From assembly GCF_004153685.1 (NCBI RefSeq), contig NZ_SDQD01000003.1:398384-462383 (forward strand): a DNA stretch of 64,000 bases, read 5' to 3'. Each line of letters starts with the position of its first letter. Position 1 is the stretch's first letter. A program made the position numbers and the translations under genes. A model generated the notes under the pieces. It was not told the DNA's origin. It saw only the letters and a list, made by a program, of their open reading frames with translations, and did not search any database. Below, in pieces: positions 46,707 through 58,044 of this stretch. Origin of the DNA: Pollutimonas harenae (GTDB lineage Bacteria; Pseudomonadota; Gammaproteobacteria; Burkholderiales; Burkholderiaceae_B).

Positions 46707-47776
46707 GCCTGCCTCCTGACAGCTTGTTCGCATGCATCGGCGATTTGACCGGTCGCGTTCAGGCAGGCATGCTCGTGCGCATGGGTGGCAACAGCGGCCA
46801 AGGCCGGCCGGCTTGCCTTGCGCAACCAGTCGGCCAGCCAGTCAACCGTCAAGCCGGACTGCTTCTGCAACCACGCCCCCTGGCATTCGCTCAGGTAGCG
46901 TGCATTGGCCGTCTGGTGATCATCAATGGCATGCGGCAGCGGCACAAACAGCGCCGCCACGCCTACCGCAGCGACTTCCGCCACTGTCATTGCTCCAGCC
47001 CGGCAGATAACCAGGTCAGCATCCGACAAAGCATGCGCCATATCGTCAATAAAAGCGTGGCACACTGCATGCACGCCGTGTTTTTCATACTCAGCGCGCA
47101 AGGAAGCCAAATGCTTCTCACCCGACTGGTGCGTCACAATAGGCCGCTCGGCGGCGCTTAGCTGTCCTAGCGCCTTGGGCACAATATTATTCAGGGCTGC
47201 AGCGCCCAGGCTGCCTCCTACAACCAGCAGACGCAAAACACCCTGCCTGGCCTGATAGCGCTCGGGTGCGGGTGTGACCTGGACAAGCGCCTTGCGCACT
47301 GGATTGCCCACCATAACCGCGCCAGGCAGGGCACCAGGAAATCCAACCAGCACTTTGCTGGCCAGTTTAGCCAGCCAGCGATTGGCGGTCCCCGCCACGG
47401 CGTTCTGCTCGTGGATAACCAGCGGAATGCGATGCAAGGACGCCGCCACACCACCAGGAAAGGCCACATAGCCGCCCATGCCCAACACAACGTCTGGACG
47501 GACACGTGCCAACAGACGATGGGCCTGCCAGCCGGCCCGGCCCAAGGTGAAAGGCAGCTTGAGCAAGGCCAACAGACCTTTTCCCCGAACGCCGGAAAAC
47601 CGTAAAGGCAACAGTTCAAAGCCTTGTGGCGGTACCAGACGCCCTTCCATGCGTTCGGGATGTCCCAGCCACAGCACTTGCCAACCGCGTGCTTTCATTT
47701 CATGCGCCACTGCCAGCCCCGGCATAATGTGTCCGCCCGTACCACCAGCCATGATCAACAAGGTCGGTATGCTCAT
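46703..47776 (-). CDS. murG: UDP-GlcNAc:lipid I N-acetylglucosaminyltransferase MurG
   Basis: 357 residues, two GT-B Rossmann halves. N-terminal [20 protein letters not shown] is the glycine-rich lipid I site; [19 protein letters not shown] is the conserved acceptor-side motif; [14 protein letters not shown] and [15 protein letters not shown] lie in the UDP-GlcNAc domain. It makes lipid II at the inner face of the membrane. Overlaps: its start with the ftsW stop, its stop with the murC start, both ATGA. Confidence 0.98.
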   Translation of the reverse strand: MSIPTLLIMAGGTGGHIMPGLAVAHEMKARGWQVLWLGHPERMEGRLVPPQGFELLPLRFSGVRGKGLLALLKLPFTLGRAGWQAHRLLARVRPDVVLGMGGYVAFPGGVAASLHRIPLVIHEQNAVAGTANRWLAKLASKVLVGFPGALPGAVMVGNPVRKALVQVTPAPERYQARQGVLRLLVVGGSLGAAALNNIVPKALGQLSAAERPIVTHQSGEKHLASLRAEYEKHGVHAVCHAFIDDMAHALSDADLVICRAGAMTVAEVAAVGVAALFVPLPHAIDDHQTANARYLSECQGAWLQKQSGLTVDWLADWLRKASRPALAAVATHAHEHACLNATGQIADACEQAVRRQA

Positions 47777-48966
47777 GTCCGTTTACCTCGCATCATGTTG
47801 CGGTTTTCGAAGTCGACGCGAAACAGCAGTGCCATGGCAACACAGTTCATGACGATACCGCTCCCGCCGTAGCTCACCATCGGCAAGGTCAGGCCCTTCG
47901 TAGGCAGCAAGCCCAGGCATACGCCTATGTTGATGAAGGACTGCACGCCAAACCACAGGGCCACGCCCTGTGCCACCAGACCGTTGAAAATGCGCTCCAT
48001 TGCGAAAGCCTGACGACCTATCTCGAAACCACGCCAGACCAGGAAAACAAACAAGCTGATCAGGCAAGCCACCCCGACGAATCCGAGCTCTTCACCAATA
48101 ACCGCCACAATAAAATCGGTATGCGCCTCAGGCAGATAGTGCAACTTTTCGACACTGGCGCCCAGACCCACGCCAAACCATTCGCCGCGCCCCAAGGCTA
48201 TCAATGAATGAGACAACTGATAGGCGCTGCCATAGGCATTGTCAGGATTCCAGGGATCGAGGTACACAAAGAGACGTTCGCGGCGCCACGGTGAAGCCCA
48301 GATCAGCACGAGGAAGCTGCTGACCATAATGCCCAGCAATATCGAGAACAGCTTGCCATTGATGCCGCCGATAAACAAAATGCCCACCGCTATGGCGACA
48401 ATCACCATGAAAGCCCCAAGATCGGGCTCCATCAGCAAAACCATACCCACCACCGCCAGCGCAAACGCCATGGGCAGAAAGCCTCGCATGAAGTTCTGCA
48501 TGTATTCCTGCTTGCGCACGGTATAGTCAGCCGCATACAACAGCACAGCCACCTTCATCAGCTCGGACGGCTGAAAATTGACAACACCCAGGGACAACCA
48601 GCGTCGAGCCCCATTGACCTCACGCCCTATTCCGGGGATCAGCACCACCACCAGCAACAGTAGGCACAACAGAAACAGCGGCACGGCGAGTTTTTGCCAT
48701 AGCTTCATGGGTATGCTGGCCGCGAACAAGGCGGCCAACAGACCCGTCAGCATAAACACGCCATGGCGTATGACGAAATAGTAGCGGCCATAGCTTTCGT
48801 AGCGCGGGCCATCGGCCAGCGCAATAGAGGCCGAATACACCATAAGCAAGCCAAACAAAGCCAGAGCGAACGCAACCACCAATAAAGACACATCGATGCT
48901 GGGCATGGTCGTGCGTCCGGGCCGCACGGCATTGACGCTGGAAGTCAGTTCGGTGAATAGACTCAT
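47773..48966 (-). CDS. ftsW: SEDS-family peptidoglycan glycosyltransferase FtsW
   Basis: 397 residues with about ten transmembrane helices. SEDS signatures: [66 protein letters not shown] and [19 protein letters not shown]. It polymerises glycan strands at the septum together with FtsI, encoded in the same cluster. It overlaps murD and murG by 4 nt each (ATGA). Confidence 0.97.
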   Translation of the reverse strand: MSLFTELTSSVNAVRPGRTTMPSIDVSLLVVAFALALFGLLMVYSASIALADGPRYESYGRYYFVIRHGVFMLTGLLAALFAASIPMKLWQKLAVPLFLLCLLLLVVVLIPGIGREVNGARRWLSLGVVNFQPSELMKVAVLLYAADYTVRKQEYMQNFMRGFLPMAFALAVVGMVLLMEPDLGAFMVIVAIAVGILFIGGINGKLFSILLGIMVSSFLVLIWASPWRRERLFVYLDPWNPDNAYGSAYQLSHSLIALGRGEWFGVGLGASVEKLHYLPEAHTDFIVAVIGEELGFVGVACLISLFVFLVWRGFEIGRQAFAMERIFNGLVAQGVALWFGVQSFINIGVCLGLLPTKGLTLPMVSYGGSGIVMNCVAMALLFRVDFENRNMMRGKRT

Positions 48967-50492
48967 GCCACCTCCCCACGGCTCAAGGCCAGTTCCTGCA
49001 CTTCATCCACAAAGCAACTGCCCCGATGACCGTAATTACGGAACATATCCATGCTGGCGCAGGCAGGAGACAGCAACACCGTATCACCCGGCTGAGCAAG
49101 CTCCATACTGCGGCCAACCGCTAGCCCCAGGTCGGCGGACTGTTCGATCGGCACACCCGTTTCCACAAGCGCCTGCCCAATCAGCCCAGCGTCTTGCCCA
49201 ATCAGGATGACCGCACGGGCATGCGCACGCACTGCCGCCGCCAAGGGGGAGAAATCCTGCCCTTTGCCCAAACCGCCCGCAATTAACACTACAGGAGCAC
49301 CCATGCCATCAAGCGCTGCGACAGCAGCGCCAACATTCGTGCCTTTGCTGTCATTGATGAAATCGACCCCGCCCACTGTGCGCACATACTCTGTGCGGTG
49401 CGCCTCGCCCGCGTAGTCGCGCAAGGCATGCAGCATCGCCGCCCAACCCAAACCCAGGCTGCGAGCCAGGGCCAGGGCGGCCAGCGCATTCAAGGCATTG
49501 TGCTGGCCACGCACACGCAGGGCATCGGCGGGAATCAGGCGTGTGGACCGGCCCTCTGGGCGTGGCGGTTCGGCTACGGCTTTCTTGCGCCTCGTCGGTG
49601 CTGTAGGCAACTCAAAGTCAGTCGCTTCCGCCGCGACCAGCCAAAGCATGTCGTGACTACGCTCCAGGCCCAGGTCGCCCTCATAAACAGGCATGTCGTG
49701 CCCAAAGCTGCGTACTGACTGCGCCTCGACTTTATCTACCATGGCCATGACCAGAGGATCGTCGCGATTCACAATGGCTACACGTGACATGTTCAGCAGA
49801 CGCGCCTTGGCTGCCGCATAAGCCTGCATGGACCCATGCCAGTCCAGATGATCTTGCGTGACGTTCAACACCACGGCGGCATCAGGCCTGAGGGTATGTA
49901 CAGACTCCAGCTGAAAGCTGGAAAGCTCCAGCACCCAGACCTCTGGAAGATCATCGGCCTCCAGTGCGTCGCTCAGGGCGGTCAGGCCCGCCGGGCTGAT
50001 GTTGCCTGCGGCTTTGACCGTATGGCCGCCGGCCTGCACCAGCTGGCGTGTCATGGCGGTTACTGTGGTCTTGCCGTTGGTGCCTGTCACGGCAAGCACT
50101 TTGGGCTGATAGCCTTGCCCGGCCATATCGGCCAGGGCCCGGGCAAACAACTCGATTTCGCCGACGACATCAATATCGTGCTGCGCGGCCAAGGCCAAAA
50201 ACTCGCTGACCGGAGACTGCAGCGGAGATAGTCCAGGACTGAGCACAATGGTATGTACGCCCTGCAATGCATCTTCCGCCAACGCATTCGGCCCAAGCCG
50301 ATAATCTACCTTGCCAGCGTCCAGCGCCTGTTGCAAGGCCTGCAATCCCCCCGGCTCGGCTCGTGTATCAAGCACTCGCAAGCGCGCGCCCTGCCGGGCA
50401 CACCATAGTGCCGCAGCGAGGCCCGTCTCGCCCAACCCTAAAATCAGGGTCAGGCCATCGACGCGCAACGAAGGAAAAGACATCGTATTCAT
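48963..50492 (-). CDS. murD: UDP-N-acetylmuramoyl-L-alanine--D-glutamate ligase
   Basis: 509 residues versus 438 in E. coli. N-terminal [21 protein letters not shown]-loop [38 protein letters not shown], and C-terminal [19 protein letters not shown]. Much of the extra length is a Pro/Arg/Lys-rich segment in the central domain (about residues 285-320, [20 protein letters not shown]) that looks like a disordered loop. It adds D-Glu to UDP-MurNAc-L-Ala. The start overlaps the mraY stop and the stop overlaps the ftsW start (both ATGA). Confidence 0.97.
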   Translation of the reverse strand: MNTMSFPSLRVDGLTLILGLGETGLAAALWCARQGARLRVLDTRAEPGGLQALQQALDAGKVDYRLGPNALAEDALQGVHTIVLSPGLSPLQSPVSEFLALAAQHDIDVVGEIELFARALADMAGQGYQPKVLAVTGTNGKTTVTAMTRQLVQAGGHTVKAAGNISPAGLTALSDALEADDLPEVWVLELSSFQLESVHTLRPDAAVVLNVTQDHLDWHGSMQAYAAAKARLLNMSRVAIVNRDDPLVMAMVDKVEAQSVRSFGHDMPVYEGDLGLERSHDMLWLVAAEATDFELPTAPTRRKKAVAEPPRPEGRSTRLIPADALRVRGQHNALNALAALALARSLGLGWAAMLHALRDYAGEAHRTEYVRTVGGVDFINDSKGTNVGAAVAALDGMGAPVVLIAGGLGKGQDFSPLAAAVRAHARAVILIGQDAGLIGQALVETGVPIEQSADLGLAVGRSMELAQPGDTVLLSPACASMDMFRNYGHRGSCFVDEVQELALSRGEVA

Positions 50493-51661
50493 CGTAGTTT
50501 CAAACTTGCCAAACCAATAAGCACCAGCATCATGCTGATGATCCAGAAACGGACAACCACTTGTGTTTCTTTCCAGCCAGTCACTTCAAAATGATGGTGC
50601 AGCGGCGCCATACGGAATATTCGCCGCCCCTCGCCATAGCGTTTTTTGGTGTACTTGAACCAGGTCACCTGCAACATCACTGACAGCGTCTCGACCACGA
50701 ACACGCCTCCCATGATGAACAGGACGATTTCCTGACGCACGATCACTGCTATCGTGCCCAGCGCGCCACCCAGGGCCAGCGCGCCCACATCACCCATGAA
50801 TACTTGTGCCGGATAAGCGTTGAACCACAAGAAGGCCAGTCCCGCGCCAGCAATGGCGGCGCACAACACCATCAGCTCGGACGCACCCGGTATATAAGGA
50901 AAAAGCAGATACTTGGAGTAGTCGACACGACCGACCACGTAGGCAAAAATACCCAGGGCGCTACCCACCATGACGGTCGGCATGATGGCCAGACCATCCA
51001 GTCCATCGGTCAGGTTTACAGCATTGCTGGAGCCAACGATGACCAGCCAGGTCAAGGCTACAAAGCCAAATACACCCAGCGGATAGCTGACACTCTTGAA
51101 GAAAGGCACGATCAAGTCTGCCCGGGTAGGCAAAGGCATGGTAAAGCCACTCAGTACCCAGTCGCGAAACAGTGGCCAGAGATCAGCATTGGCCGGAGCC
51201 GATACAGCAAAGGTCAAATACACCGAGGCCACGATGCCAATCAGCGCCTGCCAGAAAAACTTGCGCCGGGACGACATGCCTTCGGGATCACGGTTGACGA
51301 CTTTCTTGTAGTCGTCGGCCCAGCCTATCCAGCCAAAGCCAAAGGTCACCATCAAGACGACCCATACGAAACGGTTGGTCCAGTCCGCCCACATCAAGGT
51401 ACTGACACCGATGGAGATCAGGATCAGCGCGCCACCCATGGTTGGCGTGCCATTTTTCTGGAGATGCGACTCGGGCCCGTATGCCCGGACGGCCTGACCT
51501 ATCTTGAGCTCAGTCAGCCTGCGTATGACCCAGGGACCGGCAAACAGGCCAATCAGTAAGGCGGTGCCACAAGCAAGCACGGCGCGAAAAGTAATGTATT
51601 CGAAGACGCCAAACGCGCTGATGTGCGCATCGGATAGCCAGCGTGCCAGTTCAAGTAGCAT
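50489..51661 (-). CDS. mraY: Phospho-N-acetylmuramoyl-pentapeptide-transferase
   Basis: 390 residues from the ATG at 51661, which has GAAGGGG upstream and gives the family start [11 protein letters not shown]; the open frame continues 18 codons upstream inside murEF. Ten transmembrane helices are expected. Motifs: [12 protein letters not shown], the Mg-binding [37 protein letters not shown] and [17 protein letters not shown], then [13 protein letters not shown]. It makes lipid I on undecaprenyl phosphate. It overlaps murEF by 11 bp and murD by 4 bp. Confidence 0.97.
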   Translation of the reverse strand: MLLELARWLSDAHISAFGVFEYITFRAVLACGTALLIGLFAGPWVIRRLTELKIGQAVRAYGPESHLQKNGTPTMGGALILISIGVSTLMWADWTNRFVWVVLMVTFGFGWIGWADDYKKVVNRDPEGMSSRRKFFWQALIGIVASVYLTFAVSAPANADLWPLFRDWVLSGFTMPLPTRADLIVPFFKSVSYPLGVFGFVALTWLVIVGSSNAVNLTDGLDGLAIMPTVMVGSALGIFAYVVGRVDYSKYLLFPYIPGASELMVLCAAIAGAGLAFLWFNAYPAQVFMGDVGALALGGALGTIAVIVRQEIVLFIMGGVFVVETLSVMLQVTWFKYTKKRYGEGRRIFRMAPLHHHFEVTGWKETQVVVRFWIISMMLVLIGLASLKLR

Positions 51662-54455
51662 GGCGTACCCCTTCTTCGTGATGGTCGAGTTCTTGTTCAA
51701 GGGCACGAACAACACGCTCCATGCGTGTGCTGCGCGACCCTTTCACCAGGATATGAGCAGGCATTTCTTTCACTAAGTGGCTATTCAGCGCCTCAATGGA
51801 AGCAAAGGACTGTGCCCCTGCTCCAAAGGCCTGAACGGCATGCACACAGGCCGTACCAAAAGCCAGCAAAACATCAACCCCGCGTTCATGAGCATAGGCC
51901 CCGACCTCGGCATGCATAGCATCGCCGTTGGCCCCGACCTCGCCCATATCACCCAGCACCAGTACACGCTTGCCATCCAGCTCCGCCAGCACATCGATGG
52001 CCGCACGAACCGAATCTGGATTGGCATTGTAAGTGTCATCTATGAGCTGGTAGCCGCCCGCCAATGCGTGCGGCTGCATGCGTCCCGACACTGGATTAAA
52101 CGCCTCCAGTCCCTGCACTATGCCGTCCAGGGATACTCCGGTGGCGAAAGCGCACGCCGCCGCAGCAAGCGCATTGCGCAGGTTGTGCACGCCTGGCGAG
52201 GCCAATGTAAGCGTTGCACTGCCCGATGGCGTATGAATGCGGCATACCGTACGGCTGGGTTCGGCGTGAATCTGGTCAGCATGTACATCGAACTCTGGCG
52301 AGAACCCAAAACGCAGTACTTTGCGTTGGCCGGCCAGTTCGGCCCATAAATCAGAATAAGTGTCGTCGCCCGGAAACACCGCAATGCCGTCCGCTGGCAG
52401 CATATCGATGACCGTTCCGTTCTCGCGAGCCACCGCCTCGACCGTGAGCATGAATTCCTGGTGCTCTCGCTGAGCATTGTTGACCAAGGCAACGGTAGGC
52501 TGGGCAATACCTGCCAGCAATGAGATTTCGCCAGGATGGTTCATACCCAGCTCGAGCACGGCGGCACGATGCTGGCGGTTCAAGCGCAGCACCGTCAACG
52601 GCACGCCGATATCGTTATTCAGATTGCCGCGGGTCGCCAGGCTCGCATCCTCACCCGGCGACTGCCTGAAGATGGAGGCAATCATCTCTTTGGTTGTGGT
52701 TTTACCATTGCTGCCGGTTACCGCCACCACAGGCAAATCGTGCTGGCGACGCCAGGTCGTGCTGATGCGTATCAGAGCCTGGCGCGTATCGCCCAGCACA
52801 AACTGCGACAGTGCTACGGCTGCATCCCTCTGGTCGACCATCGCAGCGCAAGCACCAGCCTCAAGCGCGGTCGACAGGTAAGCATGTCCGTCGAAGGTGT
52901 CACCCTTCAGGGCAACAAAGAGCTGACCCTTGGCAATACTACGGGTATCAGTCGAGATACTCAGCCCTTGTTGCCACGATAAGGCAAATCGAACCCACTC
53001 GCGGTCGTCGAACGGTACGCGCCGACCCTGAAACTCTTGATACGTTTCATGACCCTTACCCGCCAGTAGCACAACATCGTGCACATCGGCTGCCCAGATG
53101 CACGACAAAATCGCCTGAGCGCGGTCCGGTTCGACTCGCGGCACAATCGACATACCCGCCTTGATCTGCTCGATGATGTCCAGCGGATCTTCAAGACGTG
53201 GATTATCGTTGGTCAGTATGACCTCGTCGGCCTGCTCACTGGCAATGCGTCCCATCATGGGCCGCTTGCTGCGGTCACGACTTCCGCCGCAACCAAATAC
53301 GCATATCAGCCTGCCACCACGTACGCGGGCAACCTCACGCAGGGCCAACAGTGCACGCTCCAAGGCATCGGGCGTATGAGCGTAGTCAACCACCACCATG
53401 GCCTGACCATGTGCCGCACCGGCGGCACCCAAGGCTTCCACGACCTGCAAGCGCCCTTCAACAGAGCGGAGCGTTGCCAGAACCCGGGCAATACGGGACA
53501 GATCCCAGCCCAGTTGCTGCAGCACGCCCGTAACCAGCAGCAAGTTGGCTACATTGTGCTCGCCGACAAGCCGGGTGAGCAGTTGCACGGCGCCATCGCG
53601 CGTAACGACGTTGAACACCAGGCCATAGCGACCGGCATGGATATCCTGCGCCTGCACCGCAGCAGCCTCATCGCCGGAAACCGAATAAGCCAGTGTTGTG
53701 CTTGGCGACAAGCTGGACGCCAGCGTCTTGCCGGCGGGGTCATCAATATTTATCACTGCGCCGCGCAGGCTTGGCCAGGCGAACAAGGCAAACTTGGCGC
53801 GCTGGTAGTTGTCCAGTGTGCCGTGATAATCAAGATGGTCGTGCGTCAGGTTGGTGAATGCCGCAATCGCTATGCACACCTGGTCGAGGCGCCCCTGATC
53901 CAGCCCTATGGACGAAGCCTCAAGGGCCACAACCTGTGCGCCTGCAGCATGCATGTCAGCCAGACTGCGATGCATGCTCAAGACGTCCGGCGTGGTCAGC
54001 ATGCCGCCAAGATTATTGCCATTGGGCAGCGTCACCCCCAGGGTGCCTATGGTTCCGCAAGGGGTGCCCTCGGCGTTCAGGGCCGCGGCCAGCCATTGCA
54101 CGCAACTGGTCTTGCCGTTTGTGCCGGTGACAGCCACTACAGACATGGCTTCTGACGGCCGACCATACCAAAGATGTCCAATAGAGCCCAACTGCTCAGG
54201 CAGCTTGGGCACCGCGAGTACCGGCACAGCAAGCTCGGGCACGGCGTCGGCACGGCCATCGCCCTGCATCACAATCGCTGCAGCACCCGCTTCAACAGCC
54301 TGCCCAATATAATCGCGCCCATCGCCAGCCAGACCGGCGCAAGCAAAAAATACGTCTCCGGCAGCCAGTTGCCGGGTATCCAGGCACAGCTTCGCCTCAG
54401 ACGATACGTGCCGGCCCAACCATGAAAGAATATCTTGTACGTCCATGGGCTTCAT
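51651..54455 (-). CDS. murEF: Fused MurE-MurF ligase (meso-diaminopimelate-adding and D-Ala-D-Ala-adding)
   Basis: One uninterrupted 934-residue frame. The MurE half (about 1-490) has P-loop [11 protein letters not shown] (109-118), [32 protein letters not shown] and the meso-DAP specificity motif DNPR at 417-420. The MurF half (about 495-934) begins at [20 protein letters not shown] and has P-loop [12 protein letters not shown] (579-590), [14 protein letters not shown] and [16 protein letters not shown]. The first roughly 20 residues of normal MurF are missing, so the junction is nearly linker-free. Both active sites look intact. It would add two successive parts of the stem peptide. MurE-MurF fusions are known from Bordetella. 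The start overlaps ftsI (ATGA). Confidence 0.97.
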   Translation of the reverse strand: MKPMDVQDILSWLGRHVSSEAKLCLDTRQLAAGDVFFACAGLAGDGRDYIGQAVEAGAAAIVMQGDGRADAVPELAVPVLAVPKLPEQLGSIGHLWYGRPSEAMSVVAVTGTNGKTSCVQWLAAALNAEGTPCGTIGTLGVTLPNGNNLGGMLTTPDVLSMHRSLADMHAAGAQVVALEASSIGLDQGRLDQVCIAIAAFTNLTHDHLDYHGTLDNYQRAKFALFAWPSLRGAVINIDDPAGKTLASSLSPSTTLAYSVSGDEAAAVQAQDIHAGRYGLVFNVVTRDGAVQLLTRLVGEHNVANLLLVTGVLQQLGWDLSRIARVLATLRSVEGRLQVVEALGAAGAAHGQAMVVVDYAHTPDALERALLALREVARVRGGRLICVFGCGGSRDRSKRPMMGRIASEQADEVILTNDNPRLEDPLDIIEQIKAGMSIVPRVEPDRAQAILSCIWAADVHDVVLLAGKGHETYQEFQGRRVPFDDREWVRFALSWQQGLSISTDTRSIAKGQLFVALKGDTFDGHAYLSTALEAGACAAMVDQRDAAVALSQFVLGDTRQALIRISTTWRRQHDLPVVAVTGSNGKTTTKEMIASIFRQSPGEDASLATRGNLNNDIGVPLTVLRLNRQHRAAVLELGMNHPGEISLLAGIAQPTVALVNNAQREHQEFMLTVEAVARENGTVIDMLPADGIAVFPGDDTYSDLWAELAGQRKVLRFGFSPEFDVHADQIHAEPSRTVCRIHTPSGSATLTLASPGVHNLRNALAAAACAFATGVSLDGIVQGLEAFNPVSGRMQPHALAGGYQLIDDTYNANPDSVRAAIDVLAELDGKRVLVLGDMGEVGANGDAMHAEVGAYAHERGVDVLLAFGTACVHAVQAFGAGAQSFASIEALNSHLVKEMPAHILVKGSRSTRMERVVRALEQELDHHEEGVRHAT

Positions 54456-56188
54456 GGCTGCCGCTCCCCATTCACACTGCTTGCCACCAGCGACTCGATA
54501 GGCGCGTCAGGCTGTACGCCCAGACGACGCAAGCTGCTGGCCACCACACTGGAGAACACAGGCGCCGCGACACGGCCACCGTAATAGCCATTCGAATGAG
54601 GTTCGTCTATGGTTACGGCCACCACTATGCGGGGATCCGAGACCGGAGCAAACCCGACAAATGAGCTGCGATAAAGCGAAGTGCTGTATTTGCCATCCAC
54701 AATTTTTCTTGCCGTGCCGCTCTTGCCAGCTACCCGGTAGCCTTGCACCTGCGCCAGCTTGGCCCCATCTGGGCCCGCTGCCGCTTCCAGCATGGAACGA
54801 ATCTGGCCCGTCACTTTGGGCGAATAAATTTGCACACTGGTTGGTTTGCCCGAGCGCTTGAGCAAGGTCAAAGACACCATGTCGCCATTACGGGCAAAAG
54901 TGGTATAGGCATGCGCGATTTGCAGCAGCGACACCGACATGCCATAGCCGTATGCCATAGTGGCGCGTTCTATGGGCCGCCAACGATCCCAGGGTCGCAG
55001 CCGGCCGGAGGCCATGCCCGGGAAATTCGTTTGCGGCGCACGACCGAAACCCAGCCGGGTAAAGTTGTTCCACATCTCTTGCGAAGTCAGTTGCTCCGAG
55101 ATCATGGTCATTCCGATATTACTTGAGCGCCGCAATATGCCCGCCACGTTCAGCGTGCCATTGCGACTCACGTCGGAAATCGTGGAGCCTTGATAACGAT
55201 AGCGGCCATTGCCGGTATCAAACAAGGTAGAGGTGGTAATACGATTGATATCAAGCGCCAGAGCCGCGGTAAACGGCTTCATGATTGAGCCCGGCTCGAA
55301 CGTATCGGTCATCGCCCGATTACGTAATGCTGCTCCTTTACGATCATCGCGGTCATTGGGATCGTAGGTGGGCAGATTGACCAGGGCCAGCACCTCGCCG
55401 GTACGCGTATCGAGCACGACCCCGGCAGCCGCCTTGGCCTTATGCTCAGCCAAGGCCTTCTTCAGCGCCGCGTACAAATCAAACTGCAGCCCGCTATCTA
55501 TCGATAGCATCAAGTCCTGGCCGTCGACCGGCGGCACGATAGCCCGCACATCCTCAATCACTCGACCGAGGCGATCCTTGATGACATTACGCGACCCGGG
55601 CTGGCCCGACAGTGCCTCATTGAAGGCCAGTTCCACGCCTTCCAGGCCTTTGTCTTCGATATTTGTAAATCCGATCACATGCGCAGCGATATCGCCTTCG
55701 GGGTAGAAACGGCGCATTTCCATCTGCTGATGGAAGCCTGGTACCTTCAACGCCTTGATCTGCTCTGCAATATCGACCGACACCTGACGCTTGACGTAGA
55801 CAAAATTCTTTTCATCGTCGATCAGTCTGCCCTTGATATCCTTGATCGACATGCCCAGTAATTCACCAACTTGCTTGATCTGTTGGTCTGTTGCCTTACG
55901 CGTGTCTTCGGGAATGGCCCAAATGGCGCGCACCGGCACACTGGATGCCAGCACCACCGAACCACTACGATCAAAAATCTTGCCACGAGTTGCCGGCAAG
56001 ACCAGGGTACGTTCATAACGGCGCTCGCCCTGTTGCTGCAAAAACTCGGTGGACAGCCCCTGCAGATACAAAGCCTTGCCACCCAGCGCAACAAACCCCA
56101 GCGTAAGCAGAATCAGCACCAGACGCGAACGCCACAAGGGCATTTGCACGCTCAGGACCGGGCTGTCGAAGAACCGTACGCGTTTCAT
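54452..56188 (-). CDS. ftsI: Septal peptidoglycan transpeptidase FtsI (PBP3)
   Basis: 578 residues. Short cytoplasmic tail, one transmembrane helix (about 20-42), pedestal domain beginning LVLPATRGKIFDRSG, then the penicillin-binding transpeptidase with SxxK at Ser301-Lys304 (EPGSIMKPF), SxN at Ser355-Asn357 (RRSSNIGM) and KSGT at 489-492 (VAGKSGTARK). It cross-links septal peptidoglycan with FtsW. The last residues ([14 protein letters not shown]) lack extra domains. It overlaps ftsL upstream and murEF downstream by 4 nt each. Confidence 0.97.
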   Translation of the reverse strand: MKRVRFFDSPVLSVQMPLWRSRLVLILLTLGFVALGGKALYLQGLSTEFLQQQGERRYERTLVLPATRGKIFDRSGSVVLASSVPVRAIWAIPEDTRKATDQQIKQVGELLGMSIKDIKGRLIDDEKNFVYVKRQVSVDIAEQIKALKVPGFHQQMEMRRFYPEGDIAAHVIGFTNIEDKGLEGVELAFNEALSGQPGSRNVIKDRLGRVIEDVRAIVPPVDGQDLMLSIDSGLQFDLYAALKKALAEHKAKAAAGVVLDTRTGEVLALVNLPTYDPNDRDDRKGAALRNRAMTDTFEPGSIMKPFTAALALDINRITTSTLFDTGNGRYRYQGSTISDVSRNGTLNVAGILRRSSNIGMTMISEQLTSQEMWNNFTRLGFGRAPQTNFPGMASGRLRPWDRWRPIERATMAYGYGMSVSLLQIAHAYTTFARNGDMVSLTLLKRSGKPTSVQIYSPKVTGQIRSMLEAAAGPDGAKLAQVQGYRVAGKSGTARKIVDGKYSTSLYRSSFVGFAPVSDPRIVVAVTIDEPHSNGYYGGRVAAPVFSSVVASSLRRLGVQPDAPIESLVASSVNGERQP

Positions 56189-56490
56189 GGCTGACTCCCG
56201 CTGGCGGAAGGTTGGGCCACATTGCTGGCAACACCTTTTATATACAAGGTCATGTCAGGCGAGGTCGATACCATTTTCAAATCCTGGCGTGCTATTTCGT
56301 CGATGCGGGCATTACGGGCCAATTCGGCACGCTCGAGCTGCAAACGACGCCAGTCGGTATCCAGATCTCTGGCCTTATCCTCCAGACGATCAACCTGAAC
56401 AAATAATTCGCGGGACTGAAAACGGGCAGTGACCAGGGAAAGCGCCGACAACATCAGCAAGACTGCGCAAATAATGATCAGACGGCCCAT
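56185..56490 (-). CDS. ftsL: Cell division protein FtsL
   Basis: 101 residues from the ATG at 56490, which overlaps the rsmH TAA by one base; the frame stays open for 90 codons upstream only as an out-of-frame reading of rsmH. One transmembrane helix (about 3-21, LIIICAVLLMLSALSLVTA) is followed by a periplasmic coiled coil (RELFVQVDRLEDKARDLDTD) and the short DLKMVSTSP end motif. It bridges FtsQ/FtsB and FtsW/FtsI. Its size and position between rsmH and ftsI decide the call. Confidence 0.95.
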   Translation of the reverse strand: MGRLIIICAVLLMLSALSLVTARFQSRELFVQVDRLEDKARDLDTDWRRLQLERAELARNARIDEIARQDLKMVSTSPDMTLYIKGVASNVAQPSASGSQP

Positions 56491-57563
56491 TACTTGCGCC
56501 CCTTTCTGGCGTGCTGCCGGGCTGAGCCGGACACCAGATTCATAGCCGTAATAAACGACGCGCCCTGATCGGGCGGCAAGGGTGTAGCAGTACGTTCGGC
56601 CACTCTCAGCACCGCAGACCGGGCACGAACATTTTCTTTGGACTCCTGCTCTGCGGGCAATATACGCCCCAGGGAATTCAATATGGGCTGCGGCATGTCT
56701 TTCTCGAGAATGGGCAGGCGCGCATGCACCGCCGCGGGCCGGGATGCCGCTGCGATGCATTGCTTGACCATACGATCTTCAAGAGAATGAAAACTGATCA
56801 CTGCCAAACGCCCTCCTGGGGCCAAGACTTTTAAAACTGCCGCGAGGGCGAGCGCGAGCTCCTGGAGCTCTTGATTGATGTGAATCCGTATAGCTTGAAA
56901 GCTGCGGGTGGCCGGGTGTTGACCCTTTTCGCGCGTACGGACAACACTGGCGACGAGCTCGGCGAGGTCGAGCGTTGTACGCAGCGGCCTGGATTCGCGG
57001 CGAGCAATAACCGCCTTTGCAATCTGGAAAGCAAACCGTTCTTCGCCATATTTAGCTATGACCTCCTTTAGTTCATCCTGGTCGACCTGAGCCAACCATT
57101 GCGCAGCGGTAAGCCCACTGCTTGTATCCATGCGCATATCCAGCGGACCCTCTCGCATAAACGAAAAACCCCTGCTGGCATCGTCAATCTGGGGAGATGA
57201 AATTCCCAGATCAAGCATGACGCCGTTGACTGCGGTGATGCCCAAGCCATGCAACTGAGCCGGCATATCGGCAAAACCACTGTGCACTACCACTACCCTT
57301 TCATCCTCACGTCGCAAGGCTTCAGCGACAGCGATGGCTTCAGGGTCCTTATCGAAAACCACCAGCTTCGCTTGTGGCGCCAGACGCGACAAAAGCAAGC
57401 GACTGTGCCCACCCCGGCCGAAGGTTCCATCCACAAATACCCCTTCAGCCAACTTCGACGAGCCCTCCCGCAGCTGACTGCGCTTGCCTTTGGCACCAAA
57501 GCCAGGATCAACGAGGGCGTTAACCGTAGGCTCCAGCAGTACGGGTCGATGCGAAAACTCCAT
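56490..57563 (-). CDS. rsmH: 16S rRNA (cytosine1402-N4)-methyltransferase RsmH (MraW)
   Basis: 357 residues versus 313 in E. coli. [19 protein letters not shown]-binding [41 protein letters not shown] and [16 protein letters not shown]. Two insertions stand out: a charged one before the SAM motif (about 20-42, [17 protein letters not shown]) and a longer C-terminal tail with [14 protein letters not shown] followed by about 30 residues. It methylates C1402 in the decoding centre. It starts 8 bp after the mraZ stop. Confidence 0.97.
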   Translation of the reverse strand: MEFSHRPVLLEPTVNALVDPGFGAKGKRSQLREGSSKLAEGVFVDGTFGRGGHSRLLLSRLAPQAKLVVFDKDPEAIAVAEALRREDERVVVVHSGFADMPAQLHGLGITAVNGVMLDLGISSPQIDDASRGFSFMREGPLDMRMDTSSGLTAAQWLAQVDQDELKEVIAKYGEERFAFQIAKAVIARRESRPLRTTLDLAELVASVVRTREKGQHPATRSFQAIRIHINQELQELALALAAVLKVLAPGGRLAVISFHSLEDRMVKQCIAAASRPAAVHARLPILEKDMPQPILNSLGRILPAEQESKENVRARSAVLRVAERTATPLPPDQGASFITAMNLVSGSARQHARKGRK

Positions 57564-57571
57564 AGTCGGGG

Positions 57572-58000
57572 TCAGAATGAAAAGGTTTCCAGGACCTCAG
57601 GCATGCCTTTGGCCAGATCTTCGGCTTCGCGGCGCGCCCACTCGGCGCTATCCCACAACTCGAAATGACTACCCATTCCTAACAGCATGACGTCGCGTGT
57701 CAGGCCCGCTGCCGTACGCAGCTCGGGCGAGACCAGTATCCGGCCAGAGCCGTCCATGTCGACATCAAGTGCGTTACCCAGCAAAAGACGCTGCAATGGA
57801 CGAGCCTGCATAGGGAAAGCCGCAATCTGCTCGCGCTTTTTCTCCCAAACCGAACGGGGATAAACCAGTAGACAACCATCAGGGTGGCGGGTCAGGGTAA
57901 GACGCCCTTCTACCTGCGAAACGAGTGCGTCACGATGCCGGGTCGGAATGGACATCCGACCCTTGGCATCTAGCGTGAGTGCACTGCAGCCCTGAAACAC
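57572..58000 (-). CDS. mraZ: Transcriptional regulator MraZ
   Basis: 142 residues from a GTG at 58000 ([20 protein letters not shown] is the family N-terminus); eight further upstream codons are open but lie in the repeat region. Two AbrB-like half-repeats are visible: [20 protein letters not shown] and [20 protein letters not shown]. MraZ forms ring oligomers and represses its own operon through direct repeats in the promoter. The repeats are readable immediately upstream (58005-58044), the last one serving also as the ribosome-binding site. First gene of the dcw cluster. Confidence 0.97.
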   Translation of the reverse strand: MFQGCSALTLDAKGRMSIPTRHRDALVSQVEGRLTLTRHPDGCLLVYPRSVWEKKREQIAAFPMQARPLQRLLLGNALDVDMDGSGRILVSPELRTAAGLTRDVMLLGMGSHFELWDSAEWARREAEDLAKGMPEVLETFSF

Positions 58001-58004
58001 GATT

Positions 58005-58044
58005 TTTTCCCCACTTTTTTGCACAAAAACCTACTTTTCCCCAC
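58005..58044 (-). promoter_or_regulatory. Four tandem decamers, MraZ-box array
   Basis: Reading the minus strand from 58044: GTGGGGAAAA, GTAGGTTTTT, GTGCAAAAAA, GTGGGGAAAA, with exact 10-bp phasing. The outer two are identical; the inner two keep the GT and a homopolymer tail but are degenerate in the G-run. Known MraZ targets are TGGGN or GTGGG-type direct repeats spaced one helical turn apart. The first box overlaps the -10 hexamer by two bases and the last one supplies the GGGGA Shine-Dalgarno of mraZ. Confidence 0.8.

Noticed and set aside
53079..54155. 358-codon plus-strand open frame opposite murEF
   Set aside because: A GC-bias shadow of the well-conserved MurE coding sequence on the other strand; no recognisable domain.
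56491..56760. Upstream extension of the ftsL frame by 90 codons
   Set aside because: It lies inside rsmH in another frame, with low-quality composition; the ATG overlapping the rsmH stop gives a normal-sized FtsL.
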